A DNA stretch of 64,000 bases, taken from Aquatica leii. Its lineage: Eukaryota; Arthropoda; Insecta; Coleoptera; Lampyridae. Made by a program: the position numbers and the translations under genes. The stretch lies in the NCBI GenBank assembly GCA_035610365.1, contig CM069432.1, positions 240,340,104 through 240,404,103 of the forward strand, in the 5' to 3' direction. Below are positions 1 through 10,241 of the stretch, in pieces (position 1 is the stretch's first letter; each line of letters starts with the position of its first letter). Below the pieces are notes generated by a model, which did not search any database, was not told the origin of the DNA, and saw nothing but the letters and a program-made list of their open reading frames with translations.

Positions 1-1400
1 ACATAAAAGACTGTGATGTGGTTTGTAAGAATGTCTACATTTGAATTTAGAACTGGATCTTGAATCAGGTCAAATATAATGTTTCAAACAGTTTTTACAA
101 AGGTTTAGGCTATTAATTTTATCAAATCGCTCCTTGACGGACCATTGCAAAAAATCATTACATCAAGGAATACAGCGAACGCATTTGCATAATAAACACC
201 AATTATTAGTTACTACAAAAAAAATGGCCTGAAGAACCATTGACCTTCGATGATAGTGAATTCTTGCAACAGTTATTACTTGAAGAACCTTTTTAGTTTA
301 TTGTAAGATCTTCAAATCCTCCGCATTTACGTGTAAATAATTAAAGAAGCTGTCTGCTTTACTTTGAATTTACTGAGTTCGATGGCCGTTTTTTAATTTT
401 AACATATAAAAAAATTCATTTTTCGTTACTGTACCTTTCTTTTAACATTTGCAATGCAATTTGATAATTACTAGTTATAGGTAAGTGATCGTGTACAAAT
501 TCTTTAGCAGGACCCTTTGATAAATTATTATCAATTAACGCAATAAACGTTTCGTAAAAACTAATCCATTCGGAATAGTGGCCGTTGAAATTCGGAACTG
601 TAACACTGGCAATTTAATATTAAAGTCACTTGTACTTGGCTGCGACGAATTTGTTAAAGGAGGAGAATAATTTTGAGCCATGTTTGTTCTCAAAACTTTT
701 TTAGTAATATAGAAGCCTTTATAATTAAAAAAAGTTGTGTTTCTTCAAGCTCATCATAGAAAAGTATTTCTTCAGAAGTAATTGACAATGGTTGAAGTTG
801 TACAAATAATAACATGAAAAGTTAAAAGAAAAATGAAATGCCTGAGTTCGCAATGGGCGTCCTTGATGTCATCAAATGTGTGGTAAGACCATTATCCAAA
901 AAATTACAATTAAAATTGTATCGCTTGGTTCAACCCAGGATATTTATTTCCATTCGGCTCGAAGTGGACCAAAAGTTTTTAGTTGTTTTCAAATTTTGCT
1001 TGTTTCTTGATTTATTTTGTAGTTTTGAAGTAAGGTCAAAGTGATAAATAAATTGATTATAACTAATATATGAATTATCAAATCAAAATTTACCTTGACG
1101 CGCCAGAAGCGCACAGCGCAAGTACAAATTAACTTGATTTTAAAGTAAGTTAATGTCATAATTGTTTTGTATTGTTTGTATTTTCTATGGCTAAGTGATA
1201 AATAACACTTGTAATTTTTAAATTAATTAAAATTTTATATTATCGGCATTTTACAATTTTCACTTCTGAACAAGACAGCGTTATTGTAATGACGATTTTT
1301 CTTGAAGAAACGTAGTTGTATTTTCTTTAAAGTTGCATTGATCAATTTATGGAACATTTTTTAAAAACAAATTTCATTACAATATTTTCTGAAATCATGA
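1..1400. other. AT-rich sequence, no gene recognised
   Basis: No open frame here has recognisable protein similarity. The longest one (838-1044, 68 codons) has no domain, no upstream promoter signal and no splice context, so I do not call it a gene. No inverted or tandem repeat stands out by eye. Confidence 0.5.
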
Positions 1401-1534
1401 ACAAGTTTTATTTAATCTTTTTTTGAATAAGAATTCCATTTGCAAAAGAAAATTCGCTGGAAAGCTTACCGTCATCATTCCAGCTGTTGTCAAAGACATT
1501 TGCAATCGCACACTGAAAAAAATTGTCACTGCCA

Positions 1535-1588
1535 CAGTGACATTTACTACTCCAAAGACTTGCTTCTTTGGAGTAGTAAATGTCACTG
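1535..1588. repeat. Perfect 23-bp inverted repeat (hairpin) within Penelope remnant
   Basis: Arms 1535-1557 and 1566-1588 are exact reverse complements with an 8-base spacer. The left arm is the Penelope 5' sequence (GTGACATTTACTACTCC). The right arm replaces the usual continuation, which resumes at CACTGCAATGTCTCGC. This looks like a local template-switch inversion. Confidence 0.85.
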
Positions 1589-2747
1589 CAATGTCTCGCA
1601 AAACGTCAGTTTGTTTGGGTTCACAAACGACAATACGGCAAAGGCCAAGTTCTACTTCTTGCTTTCGCTCTCAAAAAGAGGCAAGGACCAAGCCTAAAAA
1701 GTGTTCAACTAGATCTTTAGATCGTTTGCGTCAAAAGAAAGCAAAAGTTACTTACAGATCTAGCGTTTCTAAAACGTTGCCGCGACCACAACGTATTGCC
1801 ATCGTGTATGAGCATTAAACATCATCTTCTAAAATCTCATACTGAGCAAATTTTTCGAGCTTCGAACTGTTACGTTCAGAAATTCACAATAAACGCAAAG
1901 TACTGGACGCTGACAGCAAAAAGTTATAGCTGCATTTAACTTTGTCTAACAAATTTGAACACTCGTTATGGGTAAAAATAGATGCTGTCACTACGATATA
2001 AGCAAACAAAATCTACAATCAAAAATGATGCAAACTAAGAAATACGAGCGATTACATCTTTCACAGCCTAAGTAAAAGTTAGAATAAAGTAATTGTCAAT
2101 CTAACAGATACACGTTTGAATTAACAGACCACATCCTTGTTAAAGAAGGGTTTTAACTACGCTGTACGCCTAAGACAACACCGATAGAAGAGCTAATAGG
2201 AATAGAAGCTGCAATACGCTCTGTGCCTAATGAGATCTCTAAAACTATTCGACCAGATGTTTGCAACAATGCAAGAAAAGCAAAACCGTCACGCCAAAAT
2301 ATTAACAGACATAAAAGAGAAGCAGCTAAGCAGTTACGTGAGAACAAGGACATTTTAGTACTGAGAGCAGATAAGGAAACGCTACAGTCGTTATGAACGT
2401 ACAGAATTACAACCACCAAATGAAGAACTTACTATCAGAACATTGCTACAAACGTCTACAGAGAAGCCATTTAAAGTCTTTATGCACTAAATTAAACTCC
2501 ACTATCAAAAAATCTACTAATATAAATATTAACAAGACGCAAGCTTTGATTGTCAAAAATTCAGTTATGCCACAAATCTACGCTCTTCTCAAAAAACACA
2601 AAGAAGGAGTACCTCTTTGACCGATAGTGAGCACCATCAATTCACCGACCCAATCGTTAGCATGTTATTTAGCTTCAAACCTTCTGCCGTTGACAGGAAA
2701 TCCAGAAACATACATTAAATATTCTACAGACTTTGTAGAGAAAATTC
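1535..2747 (+). pseudogene. Degenerate Penelope-like retroelement, N-terminal to early RT part
   Basis: Read in three interrupted frames, this stretch follows the intact Penelope protein encoded at 35256-37862: the N-terminal 'SVCLGS...PSSTSCF' segment, the 'SLDRLRQKK' segment, the stretch with the repeated Lys/Asn-rich helices, 'REAAKQLRENKDILVLRADK', and the 'NSPTQSLA...LLPLTGNPETYIKYSTDFVEKI' region at the start of the reverse transcriptase. Stops and small indels occur throughout, so nothing functional can be made. The RT palm motifs (including YVDD) and the GIY-YIG nuclease are missing because the copy is cut at about 2747, where a second 5' fragment begins. Element identity is clear from the side-by-side match within this window; the left edge is uncertain because sequence from about 1423 might be 5' leader. 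Confidence 0.8.
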
Positions 2748-2945
2748 AGTGACATTTACCACTCCGAAGATACAAGCTGCAATTTTGTTTGGGTTCACGA
2801 ACGACAATATGGCAAAGGCCAAGTTATACATACTTCTTGTTTTGACGCTCAAGGAAAGACTAGGACTAAGCTTATAGCAATAATAATACGCTTATAATCG
2901 TAACCAAAGTAATCGCAAAAGCTTAAGATTCTATAAAAATTCTAA
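2748..2945 (+). pseudogene. Second Penelope 5' fragment, head-to-tail with the first
   Basis: At 2748 the degenerate RT sequence stops and the element's start sequence begins again (GTGACATTTACCACTCCGAAG, then TTTGTTTGGGTTCACGAACG). A short internal deletion removes the bases that form the hammerhead-like core in the intact copies at 35145-35179 and 37813-37847. It runs into a hairpin element at 2943. The head-to-tail arrangement of partial copies is typical of Penelope elements. Confidence 0.75.
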
Positions 2946-3084
2946 TTGCGTTAACAAAACGATTATGGCTGTTTCTTGCTAGCATTCAGATTAATTTGTT
3001 CTACAGACTCTATAACAAGGAGTATAACGAACTAATCTGCAATGTTAGCATGAAACAGTCATAATCGTTTTGTTAACGCAATTA
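2943..3084. repeat. 142-bp hairpin repeat (MITE-like)
   Basis: Left arm from 2943 (TAATTGCGTTAACAAAACGA) and right arm ending at 3084 (TCGTTTTGTTAACGCAATTA) are inverted copies. Complementarity continues inward for about 60 bases with a few mismatches (AGCATTCAGATTA versus TAATCTGCAATGTTAGCA), leaving a short centre. No coding capacity. No target duplication is certain. Confidence 0.75.
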
Positions 3085-3389
3085 AAATTATTGCTGTCCC
3101 TTATATGCTAAAAAATTGGTTATCATAGCAAAACATATTTTAAATAAATTGGTGGAAAAACTATATACAGCAACAAGTATAGAAAGTCATTTTAGCTTTA
3201 ATTTTTTTAATTACAATTATAGTATTATTAGTAGAAACTTAGCAAGGAACATCAGAACATTTGCTAAATAAGCGCATCACTTTAGTATAATTTAAAAAAA
3301 CCAGCGACAAAACAATTGCGACAAAATTATACAAAGCGTAACATTAGAAAACTTCTATAGTATAAAAGTCAACTAGAGAATAATGCAAG

Positions 3390-3960
3390 TATTTGCTGTT
3401 ATGACTCAGATGTAAACAAGTTATAGTTTAATTTCCTAGTTTAAATTAAAGAAGAGACGTTTAACTCATATAGGTTCACTGTACTCAGACACAAAAACAA
3501 ACAAGTAACGTACATAAACCCTGGTTTAACTACGACTTATCAGCTTAAAAAACAAGTTACAAGTAGTTGAAAAAAATACCGTATAAGTTATAAAAAAGAT
3601 AATTTACAACATTGTTTAAACAACAAGAAAAAATATCGACATTAACAATGATATTACAAGGTCCATCTCTGTGAAAAATAATTCAATCTTTTGGAATGTA
3701 ATAAAGAAACTAAACCCCAAACATCAAATTATTAATATAAATAGTTAAAAACGTTGGGAGAAACATTATAAACAAACAAATCTTTTAAAAACGCTAAAAA
3801 TTGAAACTGTTTTTGATTGCTCAAGTTTTTTGACAGAACTAACACCAAGCATTAAATCATCCAAATCAAATAAGTTACCAGGGCTCGACGAATTAAATAA
3901 GAACTTTTACAAACACCTAATTGGTAACATTATCGATTGTGCTACAAAAAGACCTATAAG
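3390..3960 (+). pseudogene. Degenerate non-LTR retrotransposon (LINE), linker to start of RT
   Basis: Around 3515 the translation contains 'PWFNYDLSALKKQV', then Lys/Tyr-rich sequence of the 'Kyr' linker type. At 3847-3915 it reads 'SIKSSKSNKLPGLDEL' followed by NKNFYKHL. This order, a Pro-Trp-Phe motif followed by the 'K(S/N)NKxPGxDxL' opening of the reverse transcriptase, is characteristic of Jockey/CR1/Rex-type LINEs between endonuclease and RT. Many stops and frameshifts are present and the RT is cut off after about 3950. The exact clade cannot be told from so little. Confidence 0.6.
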
Positions 3961-4389
3961 AAGAAAAAACTAAAAATTCATTGCTAAACAAACTAGCGTA
4001 AAGAATGAAGCTAAATTCGTAAATAATATTAATGACAACTCGAAAAAGGAAGAAGTTTGTCGTTCATATCTACGAGACATTGTATACTCGTTTCGAAAAA
4101 AATTGAGACACACTTTTTTGACGAACAGAAATTTTAATGGTGTAAACGGGGTTTGGTCGTAGAAACCGCTCGATTCCCAGTAGGTGGTCCTACGCAGTAG
4201 GTGTCAATACCTGTAACTGAGAACATTAAAACACGAAAAAAAACGAATTTTATTAAAAATATTATTTGTCAATAATAGGTATCCTGTAATGTGTTATTCA
4301 ATTGTAAATTTTTGTATTGTTTATGGTGTGAGAGTTTTGTACATACGCTTTAATTGATCATTTATTAAAAATTGATAATGCATTTTAAG

Positions 4390-4870
4390 TACTTAGTAGT
4401 AGCACTATCTTCTTATAAGTAAAGGGAGTTGGTTGCGAATTAACTGCATCACAACAGACCAAACGTTTTCAATGATGTTAAAATTGAGACTTTTTGCTGG
4501 ACATGGCAGGACGCGTAGGTTGTTTTTCCAAATCCAAGTCTGTGTTTACCGGGACTAATGTAATTTTGATAGTAACGGGTCCTTCTTGGCCGAAAAAATT
4601 TTATAGGTCTATCGTTAGAACCATTAAACCATTTTTTTGTAGCTGAAAATGACGCTCTGCCTAAACTCCAAAAGCTCATTAATATAGCTTGGGTAAAATC
4701 TACACGACTCCTCTAGTTTCTTTCGGAAAAAATCTTTTTAGATGCCGCGTATATTTTCTATATTTTGAGCTTTAGTGGGTATTTTAGCCTACCACTACCG
4801 ACGTTTCTCTCAACTATATACTGGCGGTTTTAATTTATGCGCACACGATTGCAGCGACTTCACTGACGGC
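4390..4870 (-). pseudogene. Tc1-type transposase remnant, C-terminal part
   Basis: On the minus strand at about 4510-4450 the translation reads 'LPCPAKSLNFNIIENVWSVV', matching the 'WPaqSPDLNPIENVW' block of Tc1 transposases that carries the last catalytic acidic residue region. Upstream (about 4680-4520) the frame is broken by shifts but keeps a 'W-G-(A/x)-S-FSATKK' segment. The Asp of 'SPDLNP' is replaced by Asn here. No complete frame or inverted repeats were found. Confidence 0.65.
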
Positions 4871-5224
4871 ATGATTTCTCGATAATTTCGCGTTAATACG
4901 CGTTTTTAAATCTAAAGTAGCGTGCAGAGGCATCTTTTGTATACTACATACTATAATAAATACATTTGTAATTGTAACAAAAATTATTTAAATTCGTCAT
5001 TAATTCTCTAAGTAGTTTGGGTATTTTTACCGGTAATCATTTCCTTATGAAAAGTTAAATACAATTTTATTCAAAAAAATATTCATTTTTATTTGCGCTG
5101 AAATTCCTCATCAACGGCATTTGCTCATTACTTATCAAGACATTATAGAATTTGCTTTGATAATATTAATTCTATTGGTTTATTTCAATTAAATTAAATT
5201 AAAAGGAGTAAACCGGACGTCTTT

Positions 5225-5480
5225 ATATTCTTTAAGGAAATAACTTGCGCGTCCTGTTATAACTGCCAAAAAGTCCCAATTTTAACGTCATTGAAAATGT
5301 TTAGGCTGAAGTCATGCAGTTAATTCAAAGCCAACAAGGGCCAAATTTTATTTTCAACATTGCGTTCAGTTTGTTAATGCAATTCAAGATGCGTGCGATA
5401 CTATAAACGAAGATTTCATTAAGACATTGGTATAGTCGGATTTTTTTAAAGTGGAGGTTTTTTGGTTTAAAAGTTTAAAC
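5225..5480 (+). pseudogene. Second Tc1-type transposase remnant, opposite orientation
   Basis: At 5266-5320 the + strand reads 'LPKSPNFNVIENV*AEVMQ', the same C-terminal block as in the minus-strand remnant at 4390-4870, with the expected Trp codon turned into TAG. Downstream sequence (about 5320-5470) continues as a plausible C-terminal tail. The two remnants face each other in a tail-to-tail sense about 700 bp apart. Confidence 0.65.
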
Positions 5481-6215
5481 GCCTACAGAGATAGACTAAT
5501 GCTCTCGATCTCTTTTCGTTTCATTATTTACATGAGAATTTTGTAACGCCTACAAAGGCAATTATTTATTTACGTAATTCTACGGAATGAATATACTTTC
5601 TTAATGTAAGAAAAAGACAGCGATAGAACAATAAAACGTAGAGTTTACTGAAAGCTAAATTTGTTTTGGTGTTGTTTGAATACTACTTATGAGCATCTTA
5701 AACAGTGGAAATTCTACGACATTTAGAAATTTGTACTTACGGCCCAATATCTTAGCATTTCAATAGGTTTTTTTTTATTAGTTGTAACTGCCGCTATAAT
5801 TATAAATAAAATTATTTTTTTCCTTTTTATTTTAATTTGTATAGTAGATTGATGTTAATGTTAGTAATACCTACTTTCAAAGTCATTAAACCTGGAAAAA
5901 CTAAAAATTTTTTTCGGTGCGATTTATATTATAAAAGTTTATATTAAAAGTATCTTTGTTTAGTTTCTTAGTGTTATATTCGAAAATATTGTTTTTTTTA
6001 TATATTGATTTTGCTAATGTATTTTTTTTGAAATTTTCAAAACTCAACTCTTTGTTATAGAACTTTGTTTCTAAAGACAAGTTATTACAATTAAAAAGAA
6101 AATTTCGATTTCTTACAGCATTTACAGTTATGTGAATAAACCATTCATGAACAAATAAATAACGATAACCGATTGAACGTATGTAATTTTCTTTGCACAC
6201 GAAGCAAAATTTCAT
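5480..6215. other. AT-rich spacer, no supported gene
   Basis: A 104-codon open frame on the minus strand (5901-6215) is Asn/Lys/Phe-rich, as expected for AT-rich noncoding DNA, and resembles no family I know. I see no promoter or splice signals for it. Confidence 0.45.
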
Positions 6216-6241
6216 TTAAGTGTCAAATAGTCAAAATTATT

Positions 6242-6386
6242 GAAACGTTCGAGAAGTTATTTGCAAAAGCAAGAGCCTTCTAGAAACTGTTATCCATTTT
6301 CTAGAAGATATAGCGAAAAGTAGGGAACACTCGAGAAGGATTCGCCGATGTGTATAAATACCGAAGAGAGAAATCGTAGGTCAGTT
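6242..6386 (+). promoter_or_regulatory. Heat-shock-type promoter: HSE array, TATA box, initiator
   Basis: Paired TTCnnGAA units, the binding pattern of heat-shock factor, lie at 6248-6255, 6278-6285 and 6299-6306. Further GAA/TTC half-sites follow at 6315, 6325, 6335 and 6341. A TATA box (TATAAATA, 6353-6360) follows directly, and an arthropod initiator TCAGTT sits at 6381-6386, about 30 bp downstream. The order and spacing match insect hsp70/hsp83-type promoters. From the sequence this is a strong inducible promoter candidate. The downstream leader (to 6549) ends in a splice donor, but no heat-shock protein coding sequence follows. It may be a displaced promoter, a promoter whose gene was lost after transposon insertion, or the U3 part of a retroelement LTR. 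Confidence 0.7.
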
Positions 6387-6549
6387 ATTGCCGTAACGCG
6401 AATGCAGCAGTATTAAGAAGATTATTCAAGTGAAGATAAATAAGTGATTAGCACGTGCGAAGTTTTAAATAAATAACAGTGTACACCGAATCGAGTGAAC
6501 GTGACTTATAGTGTAAACAAACAAGTTAGTGGCTTTATCTTATCGTCGC
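6382..6549 (+). other. Candidate noncoding leader exon ending at GTAAGT donor
   Basis: From the predicted start near 6382 the transcript would have no early ATG-led frame of note. At 6550 it meets CGC|GTAAGTAATAG, a near-consensus 5' splice site. A noncoding first exon followed by an intron is the arrangement of insect hsp83 genes, though no matching coding exon is found in the following 14 kb. Stop-rich sequence and a mariner insertion follow. Confidence 0.4.
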
Positions 6550-6964
6550 GTAAGTAATAGCATATTATTGTTTTATATAAATTACTGTAAGTTTTTATCC
6601 TTAGATATTTAAATTTAATTAGTTCGGTTAATTTAAAAGTGTACATATTTCTAGTTTAAGTAAACGTATTTTTAGTCGTTTAAATAAATTAATTTTTAAT
6701 AAATAAATTCGCAACATTATCGTACTTGAGCAATTGAAAATTCACACACTTTTGTGGAAACAAAATTTGCACTTTTTGAAAGTTTGTATATGCATCAAAG
6801 AAGAACGATAATTGGTTCAATGCTATTTTACCACGCTGTAAGCGTCGAACGTTGCCATGACGTTTTCAAATATTTTTTGAATAAACGCGACTTTCAAAAA
6901 GTTTTACTTTTGGGATATATGGGGGACTGTTATGGTTACTTTTTAAAATTATTTTAATATTATA

Positions 6965-7345
6965 CAGTGTGTCCGAAAAGTATGGAATATATTATACAGG
7001 TCGATAAATATGCACTTTACACGAAAAAGTTGTAAATAAAAGTTGGTTATCACTTAGTTATCTACCACCTGGGAGATATCAATTTAAATTTTTGCTGTAA
7101 ACAAAATTGCAACGAATAACACTTACATTTTTTTAAATGGCAAGGCACGTCTTTATTATACTCATTTGATAGAGTCTTTTTTTCTCTTTTCAACCATATG
7201 AAACTTGAATACCCGTTACATCAAAAAATTTTCAACAAAAACAAGGACATGTCTAACAAATTTATTTTACTGAGCAGTATTAATCAGGTACGTAATATGT
7301 AGCATTGAAACAATTGAATGCACTTTAGAACACTGTCACACTTTG
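6965..7345. repeat. Left terminal inverted repeat of mariner-type element
   Basis: Pairs with 8508-8864. Landmark shared blocks are the terminal CAGTGTGTCCGAAAAGTATG, the 'AGTTATCTACCACCTGG' block and 'CAATTGAATGCACT' near the inner end. Confidence 0.85.
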
Positions 7346-7366
7346 CTATTTGTTAGTGCTTGAAAT

Positions 7367-8443
7367 ATGGCTCAATTATCTGAGAAACATAGAATTGAAA
7401 TTTTAATGATTCTGGGATATGGAGATAGAAGAAGAACCCAAGACGAAGTATGTAATTTATTTAATAACTTGCATCCAGAATTAAACATTTCGCAGTCCAC
7501 GGTAAGCAAAATTTGGCGGAAATTTCAAGAGACAGGTTCGGTGAAAGATGCGAGTAGAACTGGTAGACCTTTGTCATTAAGTAATCTGAAACGAGAAAAT
7601 GTGTTCTTGTCTGTTGAGGAAAATCCACAAATTTCTGTTCGGCAAATTGCTAGAGACCATAATTTGAATAAATCGGCTGTACATGACGTTTTAAAAAAAG
7701 AAAAATTTCATCCTTATAAAGCTTGTGTAGTTCAACAATTATTTGAAGACGATTTGGACAGAAGGCTGGAGTTTTGTGAAACAATAATAAACAAACTTGA
7801 ACGAGATGCACATTTTCATAAAAATATCCTTTTTACTAATGAGGCCACTTTTTGTTTAAACGGCACAATTAACAAACAAAACACACGTTACTGGTCTCCT
7901 CACTAGTATCTAGAAGGACACACCCAATACCCGCAGAAAGTCAACGTCTGGGTAGGAATGATTGGAAGTCAATTTTTGGGGCCATATTTTTTTGAAGGTA
8001 GTTTAACGGCGAATATTTATCTCGATTTCTTAAGATTTGAGTTAGTTCCTGCTTTGGCCGAGTTATTTCCACATGAAGTAGATCCAGGTATACCTCATTA
8101 CAGAATATGGCTTCAACAAGAAGGGGCACCTCCACATTTTGGAATTAATGTCCGCCACTTTCTTAATAATACTTTTCAAAATACATGGATAGGCAGAAGA
8201 GGTACGATAGAATGGCCTGCTCGCTCGCCGGATTTAAGTCCACTAGATTTTTTTCTTTGGGGCTATATCAAAAGCAAAATTTATGTAAATAGACCTGATA
8301 ATGTTGAAGATTTGAAAAATCGCATTAGAGTTGAGATAAGAGCTATAACTCGAGATATGATTTCAAAAGCAATCGATGGTTTTAAAAATCGAATTTACCA
8401 CTGTCAAATTATGAATGGTTTACATTTTGAACATTTATTGTAA
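7367..8443 (+). pseudogene. Mariner-type transposase, one in-frame stop, altered catalytic residues
   Basis: A single frame of 358 codons starts at ATG 7367 and is interrupted only by TAG at 7904-7906 (codon 180). Residues 1-110 form paired helix-turn-helix DNA-binding modules ('STVSKIWRKFQETGSV', 'GRP' linker, 'SVRQIARDHNLNKSAV'). The DDE/D catalytic domain follows: the first acidic position is in 'LFTNEATF' (Asn158 where Asp is expected), the second in 'WLQQEGAPPH' (Glu252 where Asp is usual), and the third in 'SPDLSPLDFFLWG' (Asp289), 36 residues later. The stop and the two substitutions imply an inactive enzyme. The family cuts and pastes DNA at TA sites in the nucleus. The assignment to the superfamily is secure, the subfamily is not. 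Confidence 0.88.
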
Positions 8444-8507
8444 GTTTAGTTTAAATACATTTTTTTGTTATAACAATTTTATGTAAAGATATTTAAAGTT
8501 TAATATT

Positions 8508-8864
8508 TGCTATTGTGACAGTGCATTCAATTGTTTCAATACTACATATTACGTACATAATTAATACTGCTCAGTAAAATAAATTTGTTAGGCATGTCCT
8601 TGTTTTTCTTGAAAATTTTTTGATGTAAAGGTATTCAAGTTTCATATGGTTGAAAAGAGAAAAAAAGACTATCAAATGAGTATAATAAAGACGTGCCTTG
8701 CCATTTAAAAAAATGTAAGTGTTATTCGTTGCGATTTTGTTTACAGCAAAAATTAACCAGGTGGTAGATAACTAAGTGATAAACAACTTTTATTTACAAC
8801 TTTTTCGTGTAAAGTGCATATTTATCGACCTGTATAATATATTCCATACTTTTCGGACACACTG
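8508..8864. repeat. Right terminal inverted repeat of mariner-type element
   Basis: Inverse of 6965-7345 with scattered mismatches. It ends in CGGACACACTG at 8864, followed by the TA target duplication. Confidence 0.85.
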
Positions 8865-9009
8865 TATATAAATATATATAAATAATTTAATTTTTTGTCA
8901 AAATATAACCTAATTTGCATATTTAAGTATCTAAGTTATGGTAGCAAAATTTACAGTAAAGTGTAACAATATTTATCATATTATCATATTTATGTTCTAA
9001 CTATAATAA

Positions 9010-9655
9010 TTGTTTTTTGCACTATTTGATGTTTTTTCAGTTCTTAAGTTCTAGTTGCCTATTTTGTTTAGAAATATCAAATAATTAACAATTATGAAAA
9101 TAATAGTTTATAATCCAACAGATTATAATAGTAATAATGGTAATAACATACCAACGATAAATAATAAATAAAACAAGTAAATTGGAAGAAATAGATTTTA
9201 TAATTAGCTCCTACTCCCATATCCCCAATATTAATTAGACCAATTTTTTTCATAGAGATATATAAAAATAATTGTCGACATTACGCCACTGACAACACCT
9301 CACGATATGAAAAAACGCATAAGAGACACTTATGAAACTGTAACTACGCAAATGTTGTCCAGAGTTAGAAGTGGTTCGCAAAAAAGGATATGTAAGTATC
9401 TAGAAAACGGACAGTCGATGTTTCGAACATATGTTATAAATATTTTGCTTTGGTTTAATGTTATCGTTGGTATGTTATCATTATTGCTGCTATAATCTGT
9501 TGAATTAGAAATTACGTTTCTAAACATTTGTAAAAATATTCTTCATTATTTTTCTTATACTTGCTCTCTGATATTTTTAAATACAACAGGCAACTAGATT
9601 CATCAGAACTTTTATTAAAAAAACATCAAATGGTACAAAAACGATTATTGGGCGT
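9010..9655. repeat. Foldback: imperfect long inverted repeats around a mariner fragment
   Basis: The left arm (about 9010-9170) and the right arm (about 9430-9655) are inverted copies. Shared blocks are CTAGTTGCCTATTTTG, TAGAAATATCA, CAACAGATTATAATAG and TAACATACCAACGAT. The centre holds the C-terminal remnant of a mariner-like transposase, so this is probably a deleted transposon with long TIRs. Confidence 0.7.
9265..9440 (+). pseudogene. Mariner-like transposase C-terminal fragment
   Basis: The translation 'TPHDMKKRIRDTYETVTTQM' and then 'LSRVRSGSQKRI..ENGQSMF' matches the C-terminal tail of mariner-type transposases (a leucine/lysine 'LKxRIRxAxxxVTPxML' block, then a 'C...NG.H.E' ending). 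The catalytic domain is absent. The fragment lies between the arms of the 9010-9655 foldback and is probably what is left of that element's gene. Confidence 0.6.
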
Positions 9656-10129
9656 ATTGTGCAAAAATGTGTAAAGTTGGTTATTTCTTGACAAAATTCA
9701 AATTATTTAAAAGGTTCAGACCTCATAAACGTTATTAAAACACAAACTTATTTTGATCGAAGAATCTAAAAATGCAATAATATACAGGCCTTTGCAACGC
9801 TCTGTATAAAATGAAAGTAACTATAGTAGACTTTTATGTACCTCAAAAGTAAAACTTTTTAAAAATCCCGTATTTTGGCCACAATATTCTGAGCCGTATA
9901 GCGTGAATAGTAATTAAGAATTTTTTTACAGGACTATTTTTTTAGTTTATTAAACATTATATATTATTTAGGTTAACGTTAAGGAAATTTAAATCATAAC
10001 GTTTTAAAATAATGACTAATTTATGAGCATCAAATAAATTTATGATTTTTTTTGCGTTCAGGCTGCTTAAATAAGTGTCAAATATAATTTAATATTTTAT
10101 AATATTTGATACTGATTTATTTAAAAAAC

Positions 10130-10241
10130 ATTACGTAAATTTTGTACATTAGAATGTTGCTAATCTGCTAATAAAAAATTGTAGTTTTACGTACATGTTT
10201 TTTATTAATAAGTGTAGCAACATTTTAATAATTTACGTAAT
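10130..10241. repeat. Small inverted repeat, MITE-like, 112 bp
   Basis: The left end ATTACGTAAAT...AATGTTGCTA (10130-10161) and right end TAGCAACATTTTAATAATTTACGTAAT (10215-10241, shown only as landmark) are inverted with mismatches. The centre is AT-rich and noncoding. Confidence 0.55.

Larger units (their letters stand above)
6965..8864 (+). mobile_element. Mariner-type (IS630/Tc1/mariner) transposon with long TIRs
   Basis: The element begins CAGTGTGTCCGAAAAGTATG at 6965 and ends with its inverse at 8864. It is bounded by TA at 6963-6964 and 8865-8866, the expected target duplication. Inverted repeats run inward about 360-380 bp on each side (to about 7345 and from about 8508), far longer than the roughly 30 bp of classic mariners. 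A single transposase gene lies between them. Length is 1900 bp. The two arms differ at scattered positions and by small indels, which suggests an old insertion. Confidence 0.9.

Noticed and set aside
838..1044. 68-codon open frame on the + strand
   Set aside because: No domain, no promoter or splice context, length expected by chance.
4140..4215. Compact structured-looking segment (possible tRNA or SINE head)
   Set aside because: Could not be folded into a cloverleaf by eye and lacks convincing A and B boxes.
5901..6215. 104-codon minus-strand frame
   Set aside because: Asn/Lys/Phe-rich composition fits AT-rich noncoding DNA; no similarity recognised.
6219..6720. Heat-shock promoter as an LTR of a retroelement
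   Set aside because: A TG...CA framed unit with a poly(A) signal can be imagined, but no primer-binding site or second copy was found, so it stays an alternative only.
6754..6957. 67-codon frame between heat-shock promoter and mariner as the promoter's coding exon
   Set aside because: No similarity to heat-shock proteins and no acceptor site in front; a short inverted repeat in it suggests noncoding sequence.
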